Origin: a virus
Reading direction: 5' to 3' (one strand)
IMG/VR virus record: IMGVR_UViG_3300033273_000738
Location: 1-26,866 of that record
DNA: 26,866 nt
Shown: positions 17,126 through 22,969 of the stretch, piece after piece
Position numbering within the stretch: position 1 is the stretch's first letter
How the letters are laid out: each line of letters opens with the position of its first letter
The notes under the pieces: generated by a model
What the model saw: only the letters and a program-made list of their open reading frames with translations
Told to the model about the DNA's origin: nothing
The model's database searches: none
Program-made: the position numbers and the translations under genes

Positions 17126-18076
17126 TTAGTCTGCTGCGAGTGCTGCGAAGTATGAGAGGGTATCATCATCGTCATCCTTAGATGTCGGAGTGATATCAGG
17201 ATCGTTGAAACCACCACTAGACAGGGAGTTCAGTTCTTCCTTCATGGATTGAGGCATAGGATTGCTCTCACCACGATTCTGACGACGGAACTCTTCTTCC
17301 TCTTCAACAGTCTCTTGATCCTGGAACTTAGGAGTACCCTTGATACCAAGAACGTAGTCCAGACGCTTCTTCAGATCATCATAGGACTTGAACTGGTCGG
17401 GAGCAACAAACTCTTCTAGAGAATATTGCTTCTTCCAGATTGCCTCCATCGCATCATCATCGTCAAGCAGTGCATCCTGACGTGAAAACTCTGAAGAGTC
17501 ATAGTTACGATAACCAGCAACATTCTTTGCCTTCAATTTGAAGTTAGCACCTTGCCAGAAATCAAAGGGATCAATTGCTTCTTCGTCCTCAAACTCAGGT
17601 TGCATTGCTGCAGTAATCTTATCAAAGATCTTCTTACCGAACTTGTACAGCATCACCTTGCCTTCGTTAGCAGGGTTAGCAGGGTCTTTGACAACATAGA
17701 TGTTGGCAATGTAAGTCAGTTTGCGTTTCTGCTTACGTGCGGCATCCTTACCAGCATCGGTGCCGTTGTTCCACAGCATCGTGTTGTATTCAGACACAGG
17801 ATCCTTCTGACCCAGAGTGGTCAGAGAGTTTTCAATGTACCATCCACCAGGACCCTGGAAGGCATGGGAGTACAGTTTGACAAAAGGAAGGTCTTCACCT
17901 TCAGGAGCAGGCAGGAAACGAATAACGGCATAACCGTTACCACCTTTGTCTACTTCCAGTTTCCACAGACGATCATCGCCTGAACTACCTGCATTATTCA
18001 TTTTTTCGACTTCCTTGACCAGTTTTTGGGTCAGGGAGCCCAGTTTGGATTGCTTCTTAAGATCAGCAAAAGACAT
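17126..18076 (-). CDS. gp32: Single-stranded DNA-binding protein gp32 (316 aa)
   Basis: I choose the ATG at 18076 (MSFADLKKQSKLGSLTQKLV); the longer frame starts inside the promoter. The OB-fold core is recognisable (RLWKLEVDKGGNGYAVIRFL, SHAFQGPGGWYIENSLTTLG, KLTYIANIYVVKDP, GKVMLYKFGKKIFDKI). The C-terminus is acidic (SKDDDDDTLSYFAALAAD), as in T4 gp32, where it binds partner proteins. The region matching the T4 zinc site keeps the His, but the Cys positions read Ser, Asp and Glu, so no zinc finger is expected. Base composition and codon use are more GC-rich than in its neighbours, as for a highly expressed gene. It coats single-stranded DNA in replication and recombination and works with gp59. 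An own sigma70-type promoter lies upstream. Confidence 0.93.
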   Translation of the reverse strand: MSFADLKKQSKLGSLTQKLVKEVEKMNNAGSSGDDRLWKLEVDKGGNGYAVIRFLPAPEGEDLPFVKLYSHAFQGPGGWYIENSLTTLGQKDPVSEYNTMLWNNGTDAGKDAARKQKRKLTYIANIYVVKDPANPANEGKVMLYKFGKKIFDKITAAMQPEFEDEEAIDPFDFWQGANFKLKAKNVAGYRNYDSSEFSRQDALLDDDDAMEAIWKKQYSLEEFVAPDQFKSYDDLKKRLDYVLGIKGTPKFQDQETVEEEEEFRRQNRGESNPMPQSMKEELNSLSSGGFNDPDITPTSKDDDDDTLSYFAALAAD

Positions 18077-18120
18077 TCGGATTACCTCGGATTGGTTGGA
18101 TTTGGGAGATTTACTCAGAT

Positions 18121-18149
18121 AGTATAACAGTGGTCGTCTCAAGTGTCAA
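18121..18149 (-). promoter_or_regulatory. gp32: Sigma70-type promoter of gp32
   Basis: Minus-strand TTGACA (18149-18144), 17-base spacer, TATACT (18126-18121), with a TG one base before the -10 (extended -10). The expected start is near 18114, giving a leader of about 38 bases to the gp32 ATG. It lies across the last codons of the upstream DUF1825 gene. This is the best -35/-10 pair in the replication block and should allow separate strong expression of gp32. Confidence 0.75.
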
Positions 18150-18471
18150 TGTAATCCTTGAGAGATTTGATTGTAGCACTCATACTATTGAATAAGAATT
18201 GCATATCAGTCTCTGGTGGGAAACCCATCATTGCGACTGATTTGCGAAGGTTCTCTTTCATTTCGACCGCTTGTGGGTCATCTGAAAGAGAGAGTCTAGT
18301 ATACATCACTCGCTGCTTTTCCAGCAAGTCTGTCAGCAAATCAACGTGTTCAATTTTTTCGTCACGGGACATTGAACCGAAAGTCAAAAGACTTCCATAG
18401 ATTTTTTCTTGCATTCTATTAATCTCATTCAATTCTTCTTGAATGATTTCGGATTCGAAAAACTCACTCAT
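18139..18471 (-). CDS. DUF1825 family protein (110 aa)
   Basis: MSEFFESEIIQEELNEINRM at the start and SMSRDEKIEHVDLLTDLLEK in the middle match the DUF1825 family as I remember it from cyanobacteria (small helical proteins starting with a G/S-FFDSEIVQ-type motif) and T4-like cyanophages. It is all-helical and acidic, with no catalytic motif; the function is unknown. It overlaps the end of gp59 by 8 bases and contains the gp32 promoter near its 3' end. Presence of this family is one reason to read the host as a cyanobacterium. Confidence 0.75.
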   Translation of the reverse strand: MSEFFESEIIQEELNEINRMQEKIYGSLLTFGSMSRDEKIEHVDLLTDLLEKQRVMYTRLSLSDDPQAVEMKENLRKSVAMMGFPPETDMQFLFNSMSATIKSLKDYIDT

Positions 18472-19060
18472 CTAATATTTCCCGTAAAATCTTTTTAAAT
18501 TTGAATACGTCAATATTTAGGAAAGGATTATACTTTTGAATTTTCAAACTGACGGTTTCCCACACAGGATCAGTCAGTTTCTTATCAAACCTTTTCCTAA
18601 ACGAAAAGATCCTATCATAGATGACCATCGTCTCAAGACTTACGTTTCCACCAAGAAACTTTTTTAATAGGATTGGGTGTCCTTTCGAACAATCGAATAG
18701 ACTCTCTAATTCGTTGTTCGAGAGTAATTCGTTGCTTTGTTCTTTGAACAAGTAAGTCGAACTCTGTTTCCTCTTTTTCCAATCGGCGTAAGTTCTTTCG
18801 CCAGAATTGATAATTTCCCCAATCCATAGGTTTTGCGGGTTGTCGGCAGCAGTGAAATTAGATACAAGAAAATCTACGACTTCTTCATCAGAGTATTTGC
18901 GTGAAGTTTTTTCGAACCAGTATTTGTCCTTTCTTTTATTGAAGGATGTCATACTAGCACGGGTCTTCGCACCATACTTAAAAAAGTCGTATTTTGGATT
19001 TGTGAAATGATTTTTGAGTGACAAATAATGTTGGTAGGTATCAAATGGAGTCACTTTCAT
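18464..19060 (-). CDS. gp59: Helicase loader gp59 (198 aa)
   Basis: The ATG at 19060 (MKVTPFDTYQHYLSLKNHFT) overlaps the gp33 stop as ATGA; a longer frame from 19117 would lie inside gp33. The pattern NPKYDFFKYGAKTRASMTSF, KRKDKYWFEKTSRKYSDEEV, VDFLVSNFTAADNPQNLWIG and the C-terminal half with LGGNVSLETMVIYDRIFSF matches T4 gp59 in order and length (217 aa in T4). gp59 loads the replicative helicase gp41 onto gp32-coated forked DNA, which fits its position between gp33 and gp32. Confidence 0.85.
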   Translation of the reverse strand: MKVTPFDTYQHYLSLKNHFTNPKYDFFKYGAKTRASMTSFNKRKDKYWFEKTSRKYSDEEVVDFLVSNFTAADNPQNLWIGEIINSGERTYADWKKRKQSSTYLFKEQSNELLSNNELESLFDCSKGHPILLKKFLGGNVSLETMVIYDRIFSFRKRFDKKLTDPVWETVSLKIQKYNPFLNIDVFKFKKILREILDE

Positions 19061-19317
19061 AAAGGCAATTTTGCTCTCGAAGTTCGTTTCATAAAGTTGA
19101 GTCTCGTAGCATCCCACTTCAATTTTTCTTTCAGTGGTTTGGATACAAGTTTAGTCACCGATTCTACCTCAAGTTCATTGAGTTCGCAATAGTGTACGAT
19201 AGCATCAATGTAATTGATTTTTTCTTCGGCAACAATCTTTTCAATTTCGATTGCAAACTTAGAAGGTGTCAAAAATTTACTTTGAATTGCCTGCTCTAGT
19301 TCTTTATTTGGTTCCAT
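19057..19317 (-). CDS. gp33: Late transcription co-activator gp33 (86 aa)
   Basis: The ATG at 19317 (MEPNKELEQAIQSKFLTPSK) gives the usual length for cyanophage gp33. A longer frame from 19422 would overlap the exonuclease gene by 119 bases. The core FAIEIEKIVAEEKINYIDAI, then VHYCELNELEVESVTKLV and the end RTSRAKLPL resembles T4 gp33 (EKMVEEFGMSYLEATTAFLE) and cyanophage relatives. gp33 bridges RNA polymerase and the sliding clamp to activate late promoters; the CTAAATA/TATAAATA elements in this window are the expected targets. It overlaps the exonuclease gene by 14 bases and gp59 by 4, indicating coupled translation. Confidence 0.78.
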   Translation of the reverse strand: MEPNKELEQAIQSKFLTPSKFAIEIEKIVAEEKINYIDAIVHYCELNELEVESVTKLVSKPLKEKLKWDATRLNFMKRTSRAKLPL

Positions 19318-19984
19318 AGAGTTCCAGTTTATCTCTAACAAACTTTCTAATGTATTCGGTAAGAAGTTTGATGTACTTTGATTTGTCTCGCTCTTCATAG
19401 ACGACGCATTCTCCATTTTCACAAGCCATAATGATTACAAGTTTTTTAACTGAAATACCAGTCAGTTCGTACAGCATACAACCATATGCCATACACTGTA
19501 CAAAATAGTGGTCGATCCACTCTCGTGGTTTCGGTTTTGCTGATGTTTTAAAGTCAATTATTGCTAACTCACCCTCGTATTCTGCAATACAATCGACAGT
19601 GCCCGCAATCCCTAACTGTTTACTATATAGGGAACCTTCAAGGGCATGAATATTATTTATATTCTTTAATTTATGTTTAGAGATTTTAAACAAAAAGTCA
19701 GAGATAGGTTGAACCTTAGGAAGTTCTTCATTCTTCAAAAAGTGTTCGGTCAGAGTGTGCATATCCGTACCACGACTAGTGGCACGTTTTGTGATACGAT
19801 CTGCCTCTTCATTACCAACTTTCTTTCTCCAATTAACAAAAATTTCTTTATTAAAATGACTGGTCACCGAAGTAATGGAGACCAGTCGGAGAAGTTCTTC
19901 TTCATCGGGGACAGAGTAATATCTCACCCCATCAATAGTCTCCCTCTCAAGTTGAGGGAGATTGATATCAACATGATTAAACAT
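19304..19984 (-). CDS. PD-(D/E)XK exonuclease, RecB/Cas4-like (226 aa)
   Basis: The nuclease motifs can be read in order: GTDMHTLTEHFL (about residues 72-83), Glu116 in ALEGSLYS, Asp131 in AGTVDCIA, then IIDFKT (142-147, Asp144 and Lys146) and HYFVQCMAYG (159-168). This is the layout of RecB-type and Cas4-type exonucleases often found in T4-like cyanophages. The likely role is DNA end processing in recombination or breakdown of host DNA. The start codon overlaps the PhoH stop by one base (TAATG). The motifs support a nuclease; the exact substrate is not known. Confidence 0.82.
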   Translation of the reverse strand: MFNHVDINLPQLERETIDGVRYYSVPDEEELLRLVSITSVTSHFNKEIFVNWRKKVGNEEADRITKRATSRGTDMHTLTEHFLKNEELPKVQPISDFLFKISKHKLKNINNIHALEGSLYSKQLGIAGTVDCIAEYEGELAIIDFKTSAKPKPREWIDHYFVQCMAYGCMLYELTGISVKKLVIIMACENGECVVYEERDKSKYIKLLTEYIRKFVRDKLELYGTK

Positions 19985-20748
19985 TAAAAACCTGATTCCA
20001 TTTTTGCAGTGAGATATTCTTTGACAAGACCGGAACGAACAATATCATCAATCCCAAATTCGATTATATCAAAAGATGGCATTTTACGCAATACGTTCAT
20101 AAAGTCTACGATACCGTTTCTCTCATTTGATTTATTTAAATCTGATTGTCTGGCATCACCACAGAAACAGATTTTAGTATTCTCACCAACACGAGTGATA
20201 ATACTATCAAGTTCATGAAAGTTGAGATTCTGAAACTCATCGACAATCACAATAGAATTGTCAAGTGTGGTTCCACGAAGGAAAGAAGTGGACCAAAACT
20301 TAATCGTTTCTTGTGCCTTGAGATTACCATACAGCATCTCAAAGTCAGCATCACTCGGCATCTGGAACATATACTTCACCATATTCTTATAAGGAATCTG
20401 GTAGATGTCTGCCTTATCCTCATGAGAACCAGGGAGGAAACCAATCTCTCTGGTTGCTACAAGAGAACGAACAAGATAAATGCGTTCATATGGTGTATAT
20501 TCATTCAGTACATCTTTCAATGCATTAAATAAAGTAATAAAAGTTTTACCCGTTCCTGCACATCCATACGCAACAATATGTTTTTGTTCCGCATATGACT
20601 CAAATAATCTTTTCTGATTATCAGTAAGTGGATCAATATCCACCAAGTAATTAGAACTCAGTGGTTTTTTTCTTTTCATCTGCTTCGTCGTCAGACCAAC
20701 TCCAATTGGTTGATCATCCTTTGCAGATGCTCTTTTTCTTCTTGCCAT
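19984..20748 (-). CDS. phoH: PhoH-like ATPase (254 aa)
   Basis: Walker A is GCAGTGKT (residues 62-69), Walker B is IVIVDEFQN (166-174), and FCGDARQSDLN (195-205) is the sensor-like motif typical of PhoH. The N-terminus is basic (MARRKRASAK). PhoH is widespread in marine phages. Its role there is not settled; it has been linked to phosphate stress in bacteria and to RNA or nucleotide handling. A two-base gap separates it from the FmdB-like gene, and it overlaps the exonuclease gene start. Confidence 0.93.
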   Translation of the reverse strand: MARRKRASAKDDQPIGVGLTTKQMKRKKPLSSNYLVDIDPLTDNQKRLFESYAEQKHIVAYGCAGTGKTFITLFNALKDVLNEYTPYERIYLVRSLVATREIGFLPGSHEDKADIYQIPYKNMVKYMFQMPSDADFEMLYGNLKAQETIKFWSTSFLRGTTLDNSIVIVDEFQNLNFHELDSIITRVGENTKICFCGDARQSDLNKSNERNGIVDFMNVLRKMPSFDIIEFGIDDIVRSGLVKEYLTAKMESGF

Positions 20749-20750
20749 GG

Positions 20751-20999
20751 TTAAATCTTTTTAACAGTTGCTTTTGGTGCTTTCGATGCTTTGTTGAGGA
20801 CTTCATTCCATCCTGGATGTTTATTGACAAGTTTGTCTCTCCACTCACCAACATCTGTTGCCATCGGAGCAGTAGATGGATCAGACCAATCCCGATGCCA
20901 ATCAGGATTGTCTTCTAACCATTTATTCCAGTCATGAATACTCATACTCACTTCTTTCTGCTCACCGGTTTCCTTATGTATTACTGGATACGTTGCCAT
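20751..20999 (-). CDS. Small FmdB-related hypothetical protein (82 aa)
   Basis: MATYPVIHKETGEQKEVSMS, then IHDWNKWLEDNPDWHRDW and a C-terminal GWNEVLNKASKAPKATVKKI. This layout (short beta hairpin, an MS-x-x-E/W helix, a DNP motif, then a W/FxEVL helix) is that of small T4-like phage proteins related to the FmdB zinc-ribbon family. The zinc-binding CxxC pairs are absent here. It lies between ThyX and PhoH in the replication block. Function unknown. Confidence 0.7.
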   Translation of the reverse strand: MATYPVIHKETGEQKEVSMSIHDWNKWLEDNPDWHRDWSDPSTAPMATDVGEWRDKLVNKHPGWNEVLNKASKAPKATVKKI

Positions 21000-21020
21000 T
21001 GTTATAATCTCAAGATGAAA

Positions 21021-21027
21021 TATTTAG
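21021..21027 (-). promoter_or_regulatory. Late-promoter-like motif CTAAATA before the FmdB-like gene
   Basis: Minus-strand CTAAATATTT at 21027-21021 overlaps the thyX stop region and ends 21 bases before the ATG at 20999. It suggests that the FmdB-like/PhoH part of the operon may also be transcribed late. The match to the late motif is good, but the role is not proven. Confidence 0.35.
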
Positions 21028-21659
21028 ACCCACTCCAGAGCTTCCGCACAAGTCGGGAATTGTTCCACAAAGATCTCCTTACATGCCTCTGCAATATCCA
21101 TATGCTCTTTCTGGGTGCCATTGGCAGATCTAAGTGTGATGTAATGCACCCACGACCGAACAGATCCTGACATGTATAGACGAGTAGGAGTTGCCAATGG
21201 AAGAACGAATCTACAGCACTCTTTAGCAATACCTTCATCCAACATCTCCCGATATAGATCCATAGACCTAGTAAAAAGTTGCTGCATCTTCATCTCATAC
21301 TTCTGTTTGACAAAGGGATCAATATCATCAATAGAATTCTGACGATTCTTGGTATCTTGACGACGAAGTTCTGGAAGAGGAATCTTCTCCGAGAGTAGAG
21401 AAGAGTCAGCATATCGTTGTGAAAATTCTTGATATGTGAAGCTCCTATGGCGCAGTATTTGAGCTGCCAGACCTCTCGTAGTTTCAATCTCAAGAGTCAT
21501 AAATGCTTGCTCAAACACAGACCAATGATTGTGCTTGATACAATAACCCAACAGTTTTGCATAGTTGGGGTTTTCCTGATTTTTTGGATTTGACACTCTG
21601 GCAACATAGGCCATCATTTTCTCCGCATCGGGAGTTACACTTACCAGTTTTACACTCAT
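21024..21659 (-). CDS. thyX: Flavin-dependent thymidylate synthase ThyX (211 aa)
   Basis: The signature [14 protein letters not shown] (residues 70-83) fits the ThyX motif RHR-x7-S. The C-terminal [20 protein letters not shown], then [10 protein letters not shown] (about 147-176) contains the conserved Arg residues and helix of the active site. The length is normal for phage ThyX. It makes dTMP from dUMP using FAD, NADPH and methylene-tetrahydrofolate, supplying dTTP for phage DNA synthesis. The start overlaps the previous stop as ATGA. It is common in cyanophages. Confidence 0.95.
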   Translation of the reverse strand: MSVKLVSVTPDAEKMMAYVARVSNPKNQENPNYAKLLGYCIKHNHWSVFEQAFMTLEIETTRGLAAQILRHRSFTYQEFSQRYADSSLLSEKIPLPELRRQDTKNRQNSIDDIDPFVKQKYEMKMQQLFTRSMDLYREMLDEGIAKECCRFVLPLATPTRLYMSGSVRSWVHYITLRSANGTQKEHMDIAEACKEIFVEQFPTCAEALEWV

Positions 21660-21829
21660 TTACCGAATCCTTTAGAATTTTCCTTTTCAATATCAGCAAT
21701 CTGCTGTTTTACTGCACGTAATTGGGATTTCATCTCTTTGAGATTTTCTTCACTATAGAGATGATCTTGCTTGATTAGACGTTCAAGCAACTTTATAAGT
21801 TCTTTTGCTTTTTTAGTCTGGGTATCCAT
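21656..21829 (-). CDS. Small helical hypothetical protein (57 aa)
   Basis: I use the ATG at 21829 ([20 protein letters not shown]), which overlaps the end of the upstream gene by 17 bases. The rest ([20 protein letters not shown], then [17 protein letters not shown]) is one long charged helix, probably a coiled coil. The ATGA overlap with thyX couples the two. I know similar small proteins in cyanophage genomes, but no function. Confidence 0.65.
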   Translation of the reverse strand: MDTQTKKAKELIKLLERLIKQDHLYSEENLKEMKSQLRAVKQQIADIEKENSKGFGK

Positions 21830-21995
21830 CGTCATCATTAAATACTTCGTCGTAATCACCATAATATTGTGGAGGGTCATCAAAATTCTCCCTCTTATTC
21901 ACATAGGCATTCGGATCTGAATATACTTCTGCCTTCAATGAGTCAACAAGCAATTCAAGATTTCTTACAATTAGTTTAAGTCGTTCTTTCTCCAT
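21813..21995 (-). CDS. Small acidic hypothetical protein (60 aa)
   Basis: The ATG at 21995 (MEKERLKLIVRNLELLVDSL) follows an extended -10 promoter by about 15 bases of leader. It has an N-terminal helix and then an acidic, aromatic tail ([17 protein letters not shown]). It is the first gene of the replication transcript that runs through ThyX, PhoH, the exonuclease, gp33, gp59 and gp32. Function unknown. Confidence 0.65.
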   Translation of the reverse strand: MEKERLKLIVRNLELLVDSLKAEVYSDPNAYVNKRENFDDPPQYYGDYDEVFNDDDGYPD

Positions 21996-22016
21996 AATAC
22001 TATGATGTTTCACTAT

Positions 22017-22026
22017 ATTATAACAT
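22017..22026 (-). promoter_or_regulatory. Extended -10 promoter of the ThyX-gp59 block
   Basis: Minus-strand TGTTATAAT (TGnTATAAT) lies directly behind the terminator of the upstream mini-operon. The -35 region (TTTCAT, 17 bases upstream) is poor and falls in the terminator loop, so the promoter relies on the extended -10. The expected start is near 22010. Confidence 0.6.
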
Positions 22027-22052
22027 AAAAAAAGAGGGGATGAAACCCCTCT
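22026..22052 (-). terminator. Strong intrinsic terminator of the riboswitch mini-operon
   Basis: On the minus strand AGAGGGG, six-base loop TTTCAT, CCCCTCT, followed by a run of seven T residues. It starts 5 bases after the stop of the 30-residue peptide and is the clearest rho-independent terminator in the window. Confidence 0.85.
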
Positions 22053-22056
22053 GTGA

Positions 22057-22149
22057 TTATTTGGAAAGAACTTTAATCTCTCCGTATATCAGTGATAGAA
22101 ATGCTACAGAACTTAGGGATACGATCCCGGCAATTTGTAGTGCTCCCAT
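22057..22149 (-). CDS. Putative single-span membrane peptide (30 aa)
   Basis: MGALQIAGIVSLSSVAFLSL, then IYGEIKVLSK. The first 22 residues form one hydrophobic helix; the end is short and basic. It starts one base after the DUF4278 stop, so it could be translated by re-initiation, and it ends 5 bases before the terminator stem. Its size and form are like small photosystem or NDH/cytochrome subunits, but it matches none that I know. A chance open frame cannot be ruled out. Confidence 0.42.
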   Translation of the reverse strand: MGALQIAGIVSLSSVAFLSLIYGEIKVLSK

Positions 22150-22150
22150 A

Positions 22151-22315
22151 TCACTTTACATAAGTGCGACCACGATAGCAGAAGGTGCCGTGAATTTCTT
22201 CACCAGTTTGCTTGCACTCATGCTTTACACCACGATAGGTGGTATGAAGAATTTGTGCATCGTGCAGTGCTGCTGCTTTGTCAATCTGCTTCTTGATCAG
22301 GTTTAAGGTGTTCAT
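22151..22315 (-). CDS. DUF4278-like small protein (54 aa)
   Basis: MNTLNLIKKQIDKAAALHDA, QILHTTYRGVKHECKQTGEE, IHGTFCYRGRTYVK. The two YRG motifs (TTYRGVKHE and FCYRGRTYVK) are the hallmark of DUF4278, a family I know from cyanobacteria and cyanophages. A good Shine-Dalgarno (CAGGAG) lies 7-8 bases upstream. It is the second gene behind the glutamine-riboswitch-like leader. Function unknown. Confidence 0.75.
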   Translation of the reverse strand: MNTLNLIKKQIDKAAALHDAQILHTTYRGVKHECKQTGEEIHGTFCYRGRTYVK

Positions 22316-22360
22316 TTGTCTACTCCTGAAATACTAGGGTGAATTTAATCTCCCGTTCCT

Positions 22361-22528
22361 TCAGTCGTTTGCGTCCCAGTACCAATCACAACCTGGAGTT
22401 GAGTCCCTTACGGTTTCAACTAATTCAAGTTTTAGTTCATCATCTAGATACTTATTTGTTATAATCCGAAACATGATTGCATCGGATTGTTGGCAACTAA
22501 GTGTGGTATAAAGTAGAAATTCTACCAT
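22361..22528 (-). CDS. Small acidic protein directly behind the riboswitch (55 aa)
   Basis: MVEFLLYTTLSCQQSDAIMF, RIITNKYLDDELKLELVETV, RDSTPGCDWYWDAND. Acidic with a Trp/Asp-rich end. Similar 55-60 residue proteins with the FLLYTT-SC...DSTP-C-W-DAND pattern occur in T4-like cyanophages as far as I remember, so this is a real gene. It is the downstream peptide of the leader described at 22529-22615. Unlike the glutamine synthetase inactivating factors IF7/IF17, which are basic, it is acidic, so direct homology to them is unlikely. Function unknown; a role tied to nitrogen status is inferred from the riboswitch. Confidence 0.72.
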   Translation of the reverse strand: MVEFLLYTTLSCQQSDAIMFRIITNKYLDDELKLELVETVRDSTPGCDWYWDAND

Positions 22529-22615
22529 GGGATGAACGCTCCGTTCCGCGACTTACTTGCGTCCAGAGGTGTCTTTCTATGCTATGTGCCTAGCGACTGC
22601 CTCTTGGATGAACGT
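22529..22615 (-). promoter_or_regulatory. Glutamine riboswitch, Downstream-peptide type (candidate)
   Basis: The leader begins about where transcription should start. It shows the conserved blocks of the glutamine-binding glnA/Downstream-peptide RNAs in order: CGTTCATCC (22614-22606), a long hairpin, GGACGCAAGTAAG (22564-22552) and GGAACGGAGCG (22547-22537). P1 pairs CGTTC (22614-22610) with GAACG (22546-22542). The inner stem pairs TCC-A(A)GAGG (22608-22600) with CCTCT-GGA (22569-22562), and GCTA/TAGC forms a small hairpin inside. A second CGTTCATCC copy (22538-22530) lies just before the ATG and can also pair with GAACG, giving an alternative fold around the GGAG ribosome-binding site. Family recognition is from memory. 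Confidence 0.75.
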
Positions 22616-22621
22616 AGGTCT

Positions 22622-22650
22622 ATTATAGACCGTTGCAATTATTTAGTCAA
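22622..22650 (-). promoter_or_regulatory. Sigma70 promoter of the riboswitch mini-operon
   Basis: Minus-strand TTGACT (22650-22645), 17-base spacer, TATAAT (22627-22622). The start is expected near 22615, exactly at the riboswitch. The -35 box overlaps CTAAATAATT (22648-22639), the late-promoter-like motif, so the same spot might be read both early and late. Confidence 0.75.
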
Positions 22651-22703
22651 GCGACCCTACAGACCAATTTTTTCCTGGAAATTTTTTTGCCCCTTTTTTG
22701 AAA

Positions 22704-22964
22704 TCACTTTCGCTTTTTGGTTTCGGGTGCCTTTGCACCATATAGTTTGGGGTTGATCCTACCCTCAGTTTGATTCATGGTCACGAAACCCTTCTTATAC
22801 TTGTCATAGTAGTGATCAAAAATTTCAGATTGCTTTGCTGCTGCCGCAATATCATACGAACTGGAAGCACCTTCATCAACTTTATATTCAACTAGGAATG
22901 AATTGTTGGGCAGTTCACGATCATCTGCCCTTTCTGGATCACAGTTTTCAAACAAAATTTTCAT
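22704..22964 (-). CDS. Conserved small hypothetical protein (86 aa)
   Basis: I use the ATG at 22964 (MKILFENCDPERADDRELPN), six bases after the upstream stop. It has a beta-rich start (SFLVEYKVDEG), a central helix (AAAAKQSEIFDHYYDKYKKG) and a basic C-terminus (GAKAPETKKRK). It follows the DUF6433-like gene closely, as in other cyanophages that I remember. Downstream lies an A/T-run region without a clear terminator, then the riboswitch promoter. Function unknown. Confidence 0.65.
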   Translation of the reverse strand: MKILFENCDPERADDRELPNNSFLVEYKVDEGASSSYDIAAAAKQSEIFDHYYDKYKKGFVTMNQTEGRINPKLYGAKAPETKKRK

Positions 22965-22969
22965 AAGAT

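Noticed and set aside
19117-19422. Longer starts for gp59 (19117) and gp33 (19422)
   Set aside because: They would add 20-35 residues without family similarity and create long overlaps. The ATGs at 19060 and 19317 give normal family lengths and ATGA-type or short overlaps.
22057-22149. Reading the 30-residue peptide as a known photosystem or cytochrome b6f subunit
   Set aside because: Compared from memory with PsbM, PsbI, Psb30, PetN, PetL and PetM, it matches none of them beyond being one hydrophobic helix.
22361-22528. Reading the 55-residue protein as a glutamine synthetase inactivating factor (IF7/IF17)
   Set aside because: Those proteins are strongly basic; this one is acidic and shares no motif that I can see.
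22651-22703. Possible terminator behind the 86-residue gene
   Set aside because: Only A/T runs and a TTTCC-T-GGAAA palindrome with a one-base loop are present; no stable G+C stem followed by a T-run is seen on the minus strand.
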